A stretch of 64,000 bases of DNA from Meconema thalassinum (GCA_946902985.2 OX336389.2:790128979-790192978), one strand, 5' to 3'; shown: positions 34,901-46,395, counted from the first letter of the stretch. Numbers and translations: made by a program. The notes: generated by a model not told the origin, from the letters alone.

Positions 34901-35653
34901 CTTATTTATTAATTGTTGTGTAAACCCATATTCCCATCTTTCTTCTGCTACTTGTAGATATTTTGTTGTACAGTTGATTGTAAACTTGATTTGTATTGTT
35001 AAGGATGACTGTAAATCATTTTAGATTTTTGTTTAGTTGTTTTTACTACGGATGCTTCTCACCGTAGATTAGTTTAACTTAGGATGAGTTTAGATTAATT
35101 AAAAATTAAATGTAAATACGGGATGGTCACAGCTTACTTTGTTGTTTTTCCTGTCATGTTTGACACTTTGCCATCATGTCGTTTCGCTTGGAAACGTCAT
35201 GTCTTGTTAATTATAATTACAATTTAAAATCTTTTGAACCATTTCCCTATCTTTGCTATTTTTCCTGATTGTATTTAGGACCAATCGAGGGGTGATTTTT
35301 ACATAGAAAGTATTAGGTCATTTTTATTTCTTTACCTGTTTTTATTTAACGGATTAGCCGACTGATACCCCTGATTGTAGGATAGGGGGCTTATGATTTT
35401 AATAAATCATTTTGTGAAATTTACTTATGCCTGGATTTTAATTTCATAGTTTTTAAGGGGGTGCATTTCCTTGTGTGTCTATGACTATGCTATGATGGGA
35501 ACCTGATCCCTATGATGACGAGGAGTTTTGTGCCGGAATAGCCCACAAGGAGTGTACTCCAATCCTCTTATGCCACATGTGTTCAAGGATGTGGTTATCT
35601 GGAAAGCTACACACGATCGGTAGTGGACCAGATCACCACCTCTAAAGGGCACA
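31947..35653 (+). repeat. 3' LTR of giant-LTR element 1 (3707 bp)
   Basis: It aligns with 23990-27787 over its whole length with scattered substitutions. The main difference is a block of about 100 bp missing near 34252, where 'gcatatgttgt' joins directly to 'tcacatgttgtg'. AATAAA is at 35401-35406. Confidence 0.88.
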
Positions 35654-37229
35654 ATATATATTGCAAATTTGAGAGGGCACCAGCTTAGTTGTGTAAGCAA
35701 TTAAATTACTGTGACGACATGAACGTTCTGTCTAGGGGTTATTTCTCGTGGCAGGTGCACGTTCTGGGTTTGGCACGTCACTCCCCTCCCGCATTTGGTT
35801 TGTGTCTAGGGAGCTGCTAGAGTGAGGAGCACACAGAAAGGCGGGTGTATACCAACTGCGAAAGAGACACGCAGAAGTATGACGTGGTCACCAGTCACCA
35901 CCGATTAGGCACAGTTGGTCATTTCTCTTGTATGATTACTGTAAGTTGCGCTTTTCCAAATGGCAGGAGGGAACAGCTGAGTAAGTTACGAGCCTCGTGC
36001 GGGCAGAGAGAGAGGTAGAGGCAGCCTGGCAACATCGCAGTGAATGACAATGCGCAGAACGCTCTCACTTATCCGCCTCCGTGTACGCTCTCCACTCTGC
36101 CTCCGCGGTGCTCTCTGTAAATTACGAGCTCTACTGTAGTTGGAACTTGCTCTATTTCGTGATGAACACGCCACGGCCAACTTCGGGCCCGCAAATTGTG
36201 AGTTCTCTTGCATCCTGCCTTTGGAATAAATGCAATGGTAGGTCATGTGGACATGCTTTTTCTGGTTGTTAAAACATTTACTCTAAATCTTGGCCAACAA
36301 CTTCTATGGAGTAGCTTCATAAATCCCGGAGTTTCGTTTCTGTAACTGACTTTACCTGATCTAAGTCTTTGAAAGCGAACACTATAACATCTATGCATGA
36401 ACATTCTCTTCCGTTGCTGGCCTAGTGAATTAGCTTTGTTTGACTTGTACATTTTCCTGTGGCTCTTGCGAGCATGTCTTCTGCCTGAAGCCTTCAAGTA
36501 ACTGTGTGTGAGCCATGTTCCTTAATTACTTAATATTTTTAATTGTTCATACTTGGCATAGACTTATTGATTTTTGTTTACTATGTGCATGTACAATTTA
36601 GTATGGATTTGTTTTTTCTAGCATCACTTCTTCTTTGAAGACTTGCCTCGTGCATAATTCGTAGTATAGTGTTAGCCCAAGATGTCTAGGAAAATTTTTC
36701 CCAAGTCAATATTTTATTGTTATATTATTGTGGTGAGCTTTCCTGTCAGTTGTTAATTAAGTATTCAAATTCCCTTGCGGCGAAGGTTGCCTTGAGTTGT
36801 ATTTAACTGGATTTAAAATTCAGTCTGGTGGTTAGACAATGCGCTATTTATCGTTGATCAAATATGTAGATTATATCTACCCTGCGTCTCTGTATTTATA
36901 TGTTTAATTTTATCTCGTTGGAGACGTTTTACTATTTTTGAAGCTCATTATGATCTTCTCTGTATTATAACTATTATCAGTGGTCACCTAACGTCATATC
37001 AGGAGTTTGTATATCTTGTATTTCTTATAAATAGAAGCCTTGAAAGATCATCGTTCATTTACCTCTAATTTTCCTTCTTTGTAGCAGTCCCTGTATAAAC
37101 AAAGTCTTTTCCACATCGTGCCTGGCAGACGGGGTTGCCACCATCTTTGTGTCTCATTACAATATACAATAAATCGTATTTGGTAACCCAATGTTCAATG
37201 CATTAAGATTATTAGGTCGCCAGAAGGAG
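35654..37229. other. unassigned DNA including a CpG-rich patch
   Basis: 35830-36210 is markedly richer in G+C and CpG than the surroundings (for example 'cgcctccgtgtacgctct' and 'caacttcgggcccgc'). Frames on both strands cross it but match nothing I know. It could be a promoter or first exon of a host gene, or part of an LTR. A possible poly(A) signal is at about 37169 (aataaa). Nothing else is recognised. Confidence 0.45.
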
Positions 37230-38860
37230 CCATTAACTTTTAAAACTTTTCCGGGCACCATGTTGATTACATTACTCACAATGACCTCCAACTGCGAATT
37301 TGTTTTCAGTCCTGTATCATGTTCATAATCTACAGGATTACAGCTGTAAAACTTTACCGTTAAGGTAATTCAATTTTGCACATTCCCGCTACCATCCTCG
37401 TTGGTATGTACAGTACCAGTCACGGTTTCAAAAATTACATCAGGAGATTTTTCTTCGTATCCTTCTTTCCTGGCTTATAGCTGTAATAAGCTCTTGGAAG
37501 AGGCAATGAAATTTATAAAAATCTGACAGTCACCATGTTAGTTTATTGCCTCTCACTATCTCGTAGTTCATATCAGTGGATTTATTTCATACTCCTCAAT
37601 CATGCCACCAAGTCCGTGTTTATAGATGTAATAAAGTTCGAGAAACGAAATTAAATGTTGATAATTTCCACAGTTACTATGTTAGTTTCATTCGTGTTAC
37701 AGATTCAAAAGTCAAATTTATGAATTTGTTTGAGTCTTCTGTCACGCCACAGGATTTAAGACGTATAGTTGTGATAGGTCTCGAGTAAACATAATTCAAT
37801 TTTGAACATTATCGCGGCCACATTCCTGGCTTCGTGCGTGTCACAATTGCAAAAGCCATATCAATAAGCTTGCTTTATAGTCCTGTGTAATGTATGAAAT
37901 TTCAGCCTTGAAACTCAAATCTGTACCTTGAAAAGGGAAGAGATTTTGAAAATACATCTGGCTGCCATCTTGGTTTCGTCCTTTTTACAGCTTGAATACT
38001 CATATCGATTAACATGTTTTACATTCCCCTACCGTATCACCATAATGGGATTGCAATTGCAAACGTTTTCCTGGAAAGGGAATGAAATTATGAAAAATAG
38101 CGTGGCCATCATGTGGATTTCATGGTTGTCACGGTTTCGAAAATCGCATCTCGGATTTTCCAGTATAATCTTGCCACCACATTTCAGGGTTAGAGTAGAT
38201 CCCAAGAAGAGCTAATTGCATTTCTTAAAATTTGCATAGTCGCTATCTTCGATTCATGCTTGTCCCCGTTTTGAATGTCACGCCAATAAACTTATTTTTG
38301 TAATCCTCTGTCATGCCAGGGAATTTCAGTCTTGTAACTACAAATGGACCCGAGTGGAGAGAATTGAATATTGAAAGTTCACGATGCCACCAACTGGGTT
38401 TGGTGCTTGTCGCGGGTTGGAATTTTTAACAACAAATTTAGATCTTTATTCCTCTATCATGACACAAATATACCGAGAAATGACAATTACAGTTTTAAAA
38501 TACTCTCGGACGCCGTATTAGTTTTGTGCTTATCAGGATTTCAAAAACTACATCTCGGAATATTCGTCGTAGCATTCTATCATGGTACATGGTACATGGT
38601 TAGGCTTACAACTGTTATACTGTACATCAAAATAATTGAATTTTGAAAATCCAGATGACTGCCATCTTAACTTCGTACTGACGCGGTATTGAAAAGTGCA
38701 TCCTAAAGGTTCTGTCATGGTACAAAATGTTAAGCTATTATCAGTCATAACTTCCGAGAAAAAGTAATTATATTTTGAAAATTCACGAGGCTGCCATGCT
38801 GGTTTCTTGCTTTGCATGACTTTGAAAGTCATACTTTTGAACTTGCTTCTTAAAGTCCCT
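37230..38860 (+). repeat. diverged tandem array, period about 143 bp, about 11 units
   Basis: The same ordered words recur: 'tttgaaaat.cac', 'ggc(t)gccat(c/g)ttggttt', 'cgtgcttgtcacggttt', 'gaaa.tcatatc', 'ctgtcatgcca' and 'gaaatttcag'. Successive copies of the 'gaaaat..c..gccat' word lie near 37240, 37380, 37517, 37660, 37803, 37949, 38085, 38230, 38375, 38500, 38645 and 38777. Units are only moderately similar and have small indels, so the array is old. Short frames inside it are unrelated between units, which argues against coding repeats. Confidence 0.75.
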
Positions 38861-38869
38861 AAAATTCGC

Positions 38870-39097
38870 TGTCCAGCTTCATGGCTACGTAGTTAGCTTG
38901 CTAGACGTTTTCAGAGTGGCCCTAGATTGGATTCCTGGCCATGTCATGGGAATTTTACTTCGTATGGTTAATTACCCTGGCTGGCGGTTTGGGTGTTTGC
39001 AACATCTTCATTATTCACTTCACGACACTCTGGGCACCAGTGGATGCTGACTGAAAATATCTACACTATCTGGAGGCCACAAACCATGTTCATTATT

Positions 39098-39125
<28 letters not shown>
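38870..39125 (+). mobile_element. tRNA-derived SINE, diverged, with (TAA)n tail
   Basis: The head is 'catggctacgtagttagctt', and 'ttggattcctggcc' stands as a weak B box. The body words 'gtttgggtgttt', 'cttcattattcacttcacga', 'ctggaggccacaaaccatgt' and 'tcattatta' match the better copy at 45530-45780. Both end in TAA/ATT microsatellites. Confidence 0.7.
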
Positions 39126-39130
<5 letters not shown>

Positions 39131-39510
39131 GCTACAAAATGTCAAACTTATAACTTAAATATGTACTGAAGTATAAAATACGGTGAAATACTGTTTATCA
39201 CTCGTCCCATGTTGGATTGGTGACTATTAGCCTATGCAAATTTAAGAGGAATTATTGAAATGTACGAATGCAGCTAATTTAGCATCAAATTTCATTAACA
39301 ACGATCCATTCTAATTATTTGGAGGAGACAGACCACTCACACACACATCATACTTCATATGATGAGAGTAGGTTATAATTTGTTGGACCTATGTCAGACT
39401 GTCATGTCGGAGAATACCTATAAAACAAACTTCCGGCACCGAGTTGTCACTAATACTGCAGCAGATATAAGATACTTTACCACCACAGCATTAGTATATT
39501 ACTAACTAGC

Positions 39511-41445
39511 AGTAGTGCCCGGCTTCGCCCGGTGGATTTATTTGTTTTATGGTTGATAATGAATAGATACAGAATTGGCACATGATACTTAAACCACCAG
39601 AAAAATATATATATATAACTTTTTGTGGTGGTGGTGGTGGTGGTGGTGGTGATTGTACTGAGGGTGATAAGCAGTACAGTATAATGGACGTAACATTTAG
39701 GTCATTTTCCCCTAATGATAATAATGATAATAATATTTACTAACTACAGCACTGACACATGTAATTTAAAAACAACTTTCTAAAAATGATTAGAAAGAGG
39801 AGTAAGGGAAATAAAAGACACTGCCTAGGGCTTATATTTCATTGTCTGTTAGAAATGTAGAGATCAATACCGGTAGTGTCGTCCTTTGCCGCATAGTGCC
39901 GTAGGAAAATAATCAGAACACTTTGGAAAACTTCGGCTGTCCCGAGCTCCTGAGGTAGCAATAGTATAATTTATGGCCACATAGCGCTCAACGATAAGTT
40001 TCGGAATATATTAAGGTAAATTTGAAAGCACCAACGCTTATTGCAGCTGATAACCTCTATGTATTTCACCAACACCATTACACTTATACAGATGCATAAT
40101 ATGTTCATGATGATAACTGTTTTAAGGGGCAAAATAAATCTTTTTGCACTAATTACTCCCCACGACTGAAATTTATAAGCAGCGCAAGATTTAACTATTT
40201 TCGCAATTCTGCACCAGAACACTGGTAGGGGCGACGTGATGCAGCCCGAATTGCCAGTCAACAATAGACTTATTAAAATACTCTTACAGTTACACTACTA
40301 CGGACATGAATGATTCTTGGCCCTTAATACATGGTTTTCAAGTTCAGTTTGATTGTTATTCTAAACATAGGGAATGGAGAGCGTTGTCCAAAATATCAAG
40401 TGGACCGAACTACCAGCAGGGTTTCAAAGTATATGTATAATTTGGTGCAATTAGGAGGAACGGTGTAGATTTGTGATAAAGGGCCTAAATGCAGGAAAAA
40501 GAGTGGTCTGTCCGAAATTTAAAGTGGACAGCGTCACCCCCAGGGTTCCAAAGGGTAAGTGTACAAAATGTGGTTCTGATCGGTGAAACGGTGTAGATTT
40601 GTGCCAAAGGACCTAAATGCAGGGAATGGAGAGGTATGTCCGAAATTTCAAGCAGGCAGTGTTACTCGTCGGGTTCCAAAGTGTAAGTACGGTATGTGAA
40701 ATTTGGTTCAGATCGGTGAAATGGTGAAGATTTGGGCCAAAGGGCCTAAATGCAGGGAATGGAGTGGTTTGTCCGAAATTTCATGCTGACAGTGTTACTC
40801 GCAGGGTTCCAAAGGATAAGTATTCAAATTTTGGTCCAGATCGGTGAAACGGTGTAGATTTGTGTAAAAGGGCCTAAATGCAGGGAATAGAGGGGTCTGA
40901 CCGAAATTTCATGCAGACAGTGTTCCTCGTACGGTTCCAAAGGGTAAGTATACAAATTTTGTTTCAGATTGGTGAATTGGTGTAAATTTGCGCCGAAGGG
41001 CATAAATGCAGTGAATGGAGTGGTATGTCCGGAATTTCATGTAAATAGTGTTACTCGCAGGGTTCCAAAGGGTAAGTATACACATTTTGGTTCAGATCGG
41101 TGAAACGGTGTATATTTTTGTCAAAGGGCCTAAATGCAGGGAATGGAGCGGTCTGTCCGAAATTTAAAGTGGGCAGTGTTACCCGCAGTGTTCCAAAGGG
41201 CATGTATACAAATTTTGGTTCAAATCGGTGAAACGGTGTAGATTTGTGCCAAAGGGCCTAAATGCAGGGAATGGAGTGTTCTGTCCGAAATTTTACATAG
41301 CCTAAACTATTCCTCTTGAATCTGGCTATCATATTTCAAAAATCGAATCCGATTGGTAGTTCCAGAGATTAGCGCGTTTAAACACAAAAACACACAATCA
41401 AACACACAAACTCTTCAACTTTATATTAGTATAGAAGTATAGATT
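39511..41445 (+). mobile_element. repeat element with CCCGGCTTCGCCCGG start and internal tandem array
   Basis: The left end is 'agtgcccggcttcgcccggt'; the right end is 'actttatattagtatagaag' then 'tatagatta'. Ends like these recur in many arthropod dispersed repeats. The class is not certain. The interior carries (GTG)n at about 39626-39652, a non-coding stretch, then eight repeats (40368-41300). No ORF of note. Confidence 0.6.
40368..41300 (+). repeat. tandem array, period about 128 bp, about 8 units
   Basis: The unit begins near 'ggtgtagatttgtgccaaag', followed by 'ggcctaaatgcagggaatgg', 'gtctgtccgaaattt', 'cagggttccaaagggtaagt' and 'ttttggttcagatcggtgaa'. Copies start near 40462, 40590, 40722, 40850, 40978, 41107 and 41233, with a partial one before. 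Similarity is about 80-90%. It lies within 39511-41445. Confidence 0.85.
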
Positions 41446-41596
41446 ACTACTCATGCCATAAACTTTTGCGATGGAGACGGCTAAATAAAGTTAATTCAGA
41501 TTATAGTGGGAGAAATTCACACACATATTGCTCGACTCTCCAGTGTTTACAAGTATCTGGCTGCTACGTCCCGAGTAAATTTTTAATCAAAATAGC

Positions 41597-42180
41597 ATGT
41601 GCCGTCTGGATCGGGATAGATTAGTTCCATGCACGCAATTGCGTCAGCATCCTTTATTCAACTGCAATGGATGCCGTTGCTGGCGTAGTAACCGGCAAAC
41701 TGTAGTGTTTTCGGATGAGTCCCGAATCATCATGTCCTATAGTGATGGCCACAAACGTGTTAGACGCTATCGTTCCTACACATTCCGGTAACCTACACTA
41801 TAAAGCGGCATAACAGACAAGTGCAAAGTGTGATGGTTTGTGGCACCATTAGATACAACATTCAAAATTGACTTCTACGTAGTGGGGGTAATGTTAACAG
41901 CAACCACTACATGAGAGAGGATTTGGAGCCCCGGGTACTACCCTTGCTTCAGGTAACTACACATGTCATATTTCAGCAAGATGATTCCCGCAAACGTGTG
42001 ACAAGGAATGCATAAGCCTTCTTCGAATAATGATAAGTACCACTGATTTCCTGGCCTGCTGGTTCGCTTGATATGTTCACCATCATACATGTCTGAGATA
42101 TGGTTGGTTGGCAACTTGGTCGTCACGTTCCTCTAGCAATAACGGTTGTTGCTTTGTGGACTCTTATAAAAACCGCGAGA
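41597..42180 (+). pseudogene. Tc1-like transposase relic
   Basis: RQTVVFSDESRIIMSYSDGHKRV at 41687-41760 has the first catalytic Asp in the Tc1 'vvFSDEsrf' block. In shifted frames YMREDLEPRVLPLLQ and VIFQQDDSRKRV (about 41968-42004) give the second Asp, and WPAGSLDMFTI (about 42053-42085), then HVWDMVGWQLG, give the normal SPDLnPIEhvWD region with the proline lost. There are several stops. Ends and inverted repeats were not identified. Confidence 0.8.
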
Positions 42181-42347
42181 AGAAACATTTTCCTGAACAT
42201 ATACAGTATAGCCTCTTTTTAGATCCACGGTACGACGTTTAAGATTCTCTGATTACAACACGTGGAGGTTTCACACTACACTTAATTCTCAATGTTGGAG
42301 ATAATGTACAGTTATATAATACTAATAATCTGTGGTATAATAGTACA

Positions 42348-42466
42348 TTATGCAACGAGCCTATAATGGCTATAATCAAGACACGAGTACATTTATAAAA
42401 CGAGCGTATGCGAGTTTTATAATTTCCATACGAGTGTCTTAATTACCATTATAGGCGAGTTGCATA
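42348..42466. repeat. imperfect hairpin, 53-bp arms
   Basis: Arms 42348-42400 and 42415-42466 pair (ttatgcaacgagcctataat against its near-complement attataggcgagttgcata), with the loop cgagcgtatgcgag. It sits beside a possible small element bounded by tttatgttcgac (42473) and its complement (42811-42822). Confidence 0.7.
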
Positions 42467-42472
42467 CGACTG

Positions 42473-42822
42473 TTTATGTTCGACTATAATTATTATAACT
42501 ATTTTATGTTCGAAGATAAATATTCATAAATATCTGTCGAGATTTCGCCAGTTTTATGTACTGAACAGAGCGCATGAGACGCAGAGAATGTCTTGTATTT
42601 GACCATGGCCTTCTCGATTACCCCACTATGACACGAGGCAACGCAGTTTAGAAGGCCTTGGAACTCCACGCAGGTGCGATGCTAACCTTATCTAATTGGT
42701 CAAACAACTGTTTCTTGAGCTCTGATTGGTGGGAGAAACTGTTTCATAATGAAAAATAGTGTTATAATGACCATCATTATGATACCGTTTTCTGACACAT
42801 AATGGTCAGGGTCGAACATAAA
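42473..42822. mobile_element. possible MITE with 12-bp inverted ends
   Basis: Exact inverted ends tttatgttcgac / gtcgaacataaa are 350 bp apart. No coding sequence is present. No clear target duplication was found, so the call is tentative. Confidence 0.4.
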
Positions 42823-42973
42823 GTTCACTTTAATCGTATGTATCCTCGATATTCTAATTTTCACGAATGTAAATGTATTAACTTAATATTAAGAGCTCTC
42901 ATAAATGAGTTGTCTGACTGTAAAATCAATAATACATAGACTTATGAGGGAATACAGACAAATGACGTCTAAA

Positions 42974-44010
42974 GTGTGAGGTTTGAAGCCATTTTTCAGT
43001 GTTGCCTAAGTAAACAATAGTTTGGTGCTTTTCAGTCGGTCAACACGAATGTACCCAAATAAAGCTGGGTTATGCCCTGATCCTGAAATAAATTACATAA
43101 GATTAATAAATACACTAGGATGACCAGTTTCGATCGTCAAGCGATCATCATCAGATCCATTACACTTAGGCTATAACATCTATGTTTGAGAATACAGGTG
43201 AAAAATATATATAGAATATGTACAATTATTTAGTTGCAGTGTTGGTAATGCAACAGTCGGTGTATGTTAAATGTGGTATATCTAATGTTAGGTAAACTTC
43301 TAAAATAGTGATGAAAATCCGGAATTTGTCTGTTAGGGATGATTATATGGTTTCACAAAATCAACTATGGTTATACTGAAATAATGTAAGCTTATACTTA
43401 TCGAGTTGTCTCTTTAACTGGAACTTGAAGCAGTTGCGTGTTGCCATAGACACCAGTTGTAGTCGACTAACCCCGAGTGTTCGCTGGGTGGAAGGGGAAA
43501 ACCAGTTCGAAGATAAATATTCATAAAACCAGTTCCACCCAGCGAACACTCGGGGTTAGTCGACTACAACTGGCGTCTATGGCAACACGCAACTGCTTCA
43601 AGTTCCAGTTAAAGAGAAAACTCGATAAGTATAAACTTACATTATTTCAGTATAACCATAGTTGATTTTTAAAACCATATAATCACCCCTAACAGACAAA
43701 TTCCGGATTTTCATCACTATTTTAGAAGTTTACCTAACATTAGATATACCACATTTAACATACACCGACTGTTGCATTACCAACACTGCAACTAAATAAT
43801 TGTACATATTGTATATATTTTTCACCTGTATTCTCAAACATAGATGTTATAGCCTAAGTGTAATGGATCTGATGATGATCGCTTGACGATCGAAACTGGT
43901 CATCCTAGTGTATTTATTAATCTTATGTAATTTATTTCAGGATCAGGGCATAACCCAGCTCTATTTGGGTACATTCGTGTTGACCGACTGAAAAGCACCA
44001 AACTTTTGTT
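42974..44010. mobile_element. fold-back element copy F3: two 480-bp arms around a 40-bp centre
   Basis: Arms 43012-43492 and 43533-44011 are reverse complements with only scattered mismatches. The left side has an extra 38 bp (gtgtgaggtttgaagcc...), as in F2. Flanks tgacgtctaaa (42963-42973) and tggcgtctaaa (44011-44021) suggest a target duplication of about 10 bp. The family words 'gatcgtcaagcgatcatcat' and 'gttgcagtgttggta' link it to F1 and F2. Duplicated peptide frames at 43361-43549 and 43477-43665 are just the two arms. It has no transposase. Confidence 0.85.
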
Positions 44011-44021
44011 TGGCGTCTAAA

Positions 44022-45289
44022 TTGCAATGTTACAGAACTTTGCAGTTCCTTCAGTTATATGGATTGGCCTTACCAGACGCGGTAGAATAGCACTACGCGT
44101 CTGGGAACATTGCATTGTTTCTCAAGACAGAAACCTTTGCTCAAAAACCCGTGGATGTTCATTTGTTCTTTGACTCTCCTGCATACGCAACACGTAACAC
44201 GGACTGCTTACCTGTAGTATATTTCTCTTGTACCGAAAGACTCATAATAAGAACTCACTTCTAACACAAATTAGTATTAGAAATTTTGTAACTACTTAAT
44301 TAAGTGCCAGCAGAGGTTTGTTATGTCAAATTTCCGCAGATATGTTCCTACCTGATATGGAGGTACCATATTTTCTTTACACATCATGCATATGTTTGTA
44401 TTTGATATAAAGCAGTGGCAAGTTGTCTCTTCCTCTGAATAGATAGGCAGTACTGATTTACTAAAACTTGCAAGAATACTAGTTAAGGACAGCGGAATAC
44501 TGAAATAGATATTCTGACACAACAACTCGCTAAGGACAGGTGGAGTACTGGCATACTTAATACCACCACTAATGGCAAGTGGAGTACTGGCGCATCGGAG
44601 ATTATTTTTATGTGGGCCTGATCCATTCCCACCAAGGCCAGTCCAATGTTCACCTATGTATATCTTCAAGAACAGTTTATTGGTTTTGGCGCTAAGCGAA
44701 GTTGATCTGTTCTCTGTCTCTAACATCAAGGAGGTTAATGTAAGGAAGACTTGCACTGCAGTATTATTCTCTCCACTCATTTTTGTCATCGATACCTTAT
44801 TAACTCATATGGTACGGGACGGGATGGTAATAGTCAATCACCCGCTGTATATTCACTCCCTTTAACTTCATCTAAATCATGAAGACCTCATACCCTTCAA
44901 GTAGTGTAACTAATCATCCTCCATATTCTACTAAGGAACATGACTGTACGATGTAACATATTTTATACGGAAACCATAAAGGAAGCCATATCAACAGTTT
45001 TACACTGACAAATGGGCTATGGTACTACAATTCACTTGTTGGATGTGCCGGTGAATGTCACCACCAATATTGTGTAGTTCAGGAGAGGAACGTCAGGGAG
45101 ACAACAACACAGTGTACTGTACGACTATTTACGTTGAATGCAGAACTCTAATGTATTAAATTAACTAACGAATCCCGCATTTGATTCTCAAAGGAACCTA
45201 TCATACCCAAGGATGACTGCCACTCATAGCCTGTGGATTATGGGGAACACGTGTCACCCTCAGCACCAATATATTCATTGTATGCAGTC
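44022..45289. other. unassigned DNA
   Basis: A 165-codon minus-strand frame (44292-44789) spans a local repeat of 'gtggagtactggc'. It has no motif I recognise and may be chance or a decayed element. Nothing else was seen. Confidence 0.45.
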
Positions 45290-45385
45290 GGCCACTACTT
45301 ATATCAACATGCTTTTGACCGGGAACGAACTCGGTCCACCGGGTTGAGAGGCCAATAGCTTGACCGCTGCGGCACCACACCCTAT
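45290..45385 (-). mobile_element. SINE head fragment, minus strand
   Basis: The minus strand reads ggtgccgcagcggtcaagct (A-box arm) and gagttcgttcccggtcaaaa (B box), a tRNA-like head without a clear body. Confidence 0.55.
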
Positions 45386-45529
45386 TATGTACAAGAACAT
45401 TACTTGGTATACTCCTACGAAATCAACGTAAAACACTTAATGATGTTTAATAATCATTGACCAAATATTGCATGAGCTTAAATCCAAATTCCAAATAATT
45501 AAACCGGTCAATTTAATGGCTTTATCCTA

Positions 45530-45780
45530 ATTTACTCCGTGGCTAAATGGTTGGCGCGTTAGGCTTTGGCCCGAAGTGCCCCGGGTTCGATTCCCGGCCG
45601 TGCCATCAGGGATTTCAATCTCCTGGTGTTCATTCCCTTGGCTCGGGTACTGGGTGTATGTGACGACTTAATCATCACTTCATTCTCTTTACGACATGCA
45701 GGTCGCCCACGGGCGTGAACTAGAAATATCTGCGCTCGTCCTCTCCGGAGGCCACATGTTCATTATTACTAATATTATTA
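45530..45780 (+). mobile_element. tRNA-derived SINE with (ATT)n tail
   Basis: The head is tccgtggctaaatggttggc then gcgttaggc, with a strong B box, ccgggttcgattcccggccg. The body has 'cagggatttcaatctcctgg', 'ctgggtgtatgtgacgactt' and 'ctccggaggccacatgttca', then ATT repeats. It is the better copy of the family also seen at 38870-39125. The tRNA fold is only partial, so this is not called as a tRNA gene. Confidence 0.75.
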
Positions 45781-46172
45781 TTATCATAATATAATTGCTC
45801 CTCAGAATAAATGAAACGTTCATGAATGCCGTAAAGCTTTACCTTTCTTATTAAAAAGTTGTTCTGTGAAGAACTAAAAAAGCCTATTTTTTCACATATC
45901 CCAGAGATCTTTTCTACAGTATTAAAACTCTCCTACCTATTAAAGGGATTTTCCTCGTGATGTACTAAATACCATTTGGTTCTGACCTATGTCTTCGCCA
46001 ACACCATTATAATGATAAGTTGTGTGATATAATATATAGGCTATCTTTCAATATCGGTGATAAAGATTCCTCCCGCGAGAAGGCTTCTTCCTCTAACGAA
46101 CCACGGGAATTAATTTTTATCAAAGTCAAATGCACGGCTTCTATGATTCACGAGAAGTAAGCTACAGAATTT

Positions 46173-46395
46173 TCGACTCCGTGGTGTAGTGGTCAGCATG
46201 ATTAGCTCCAAAGGTCCAAAGTTCGATTCCTGGCTCGGTCACGAAATTTGAAAAGTGGTAAGAGGACTGGAACGGGGTCTACTCAGCCTTGAGTACTCGA
46301 AATGAGTAGAGGGGGTTCGATTCCCACCTCAGCCATCCTCGAAGTGGTTTACCGTGGTTTCCCACTTCGTCTTCGGGCAAATGCCGGGATGGTAC
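46173..46395 (+). mobile_element. tRNA-derived SINE, first family, cut by an LTR insertion
   Basis: The head is tccgtggtgtagtggtcagc, with B box aaagttcgattcctggctcg. The body 'aggactggaacggggtctac', 'gggttcgattcccacctcag' and 'ggcaaatgccgggatggtac' stops exactly where the minus-strand LTR begins (46396). The rest of the SINE does not reappear in the window. Confidence 0.8.

Larger units (their letters stand above)
23990..35653 (+). mobile_element. giant-LTR retrotransposon 1: Gag and protease only, 11.7 kb
   Basis: Two direct repeats of 3798 and 3707 bp, about 97% alike by eye, bound an interior of only 4159 bp. LTR ends are TGAGCCCG...CGGGCACA. ATAT flanks both sides (23986-23989 and 35654-35657), so the target duplication is at least 4 bp, in a low-complexity TA run. 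The interior has a primer-binding-like site, a long gag, an in-frame protease and a purine-rich stretch before the 3' LTR. No RT, RNase H or integrase motif can be found in any frame of 31392-31946 or elsewhere inside. The capsid and protease are Ty3/Gypsy-like. It must be moved in trans if it moves at all. Confidence 0.85.

Noticed and set aside
43361..43665. Two almost identical 62-codon frames on opposite strands
   Set aside because: They are the two arms of the F3 palindrome read in opposite directions, not duplicated genes.
44292..44789. 165-codon minus-strand frame
   Set aside because: No recognisable domain, and part of it reflects a local repeat of gtggagtactggc; kept only as a note on unassigned DNA.
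45534..45607. Possible tRNA gene
   Set aside because: The B box is strong, but the cloverleaf does not close cleanly and the segment is followed by a SINE body with a microsatellite tail.
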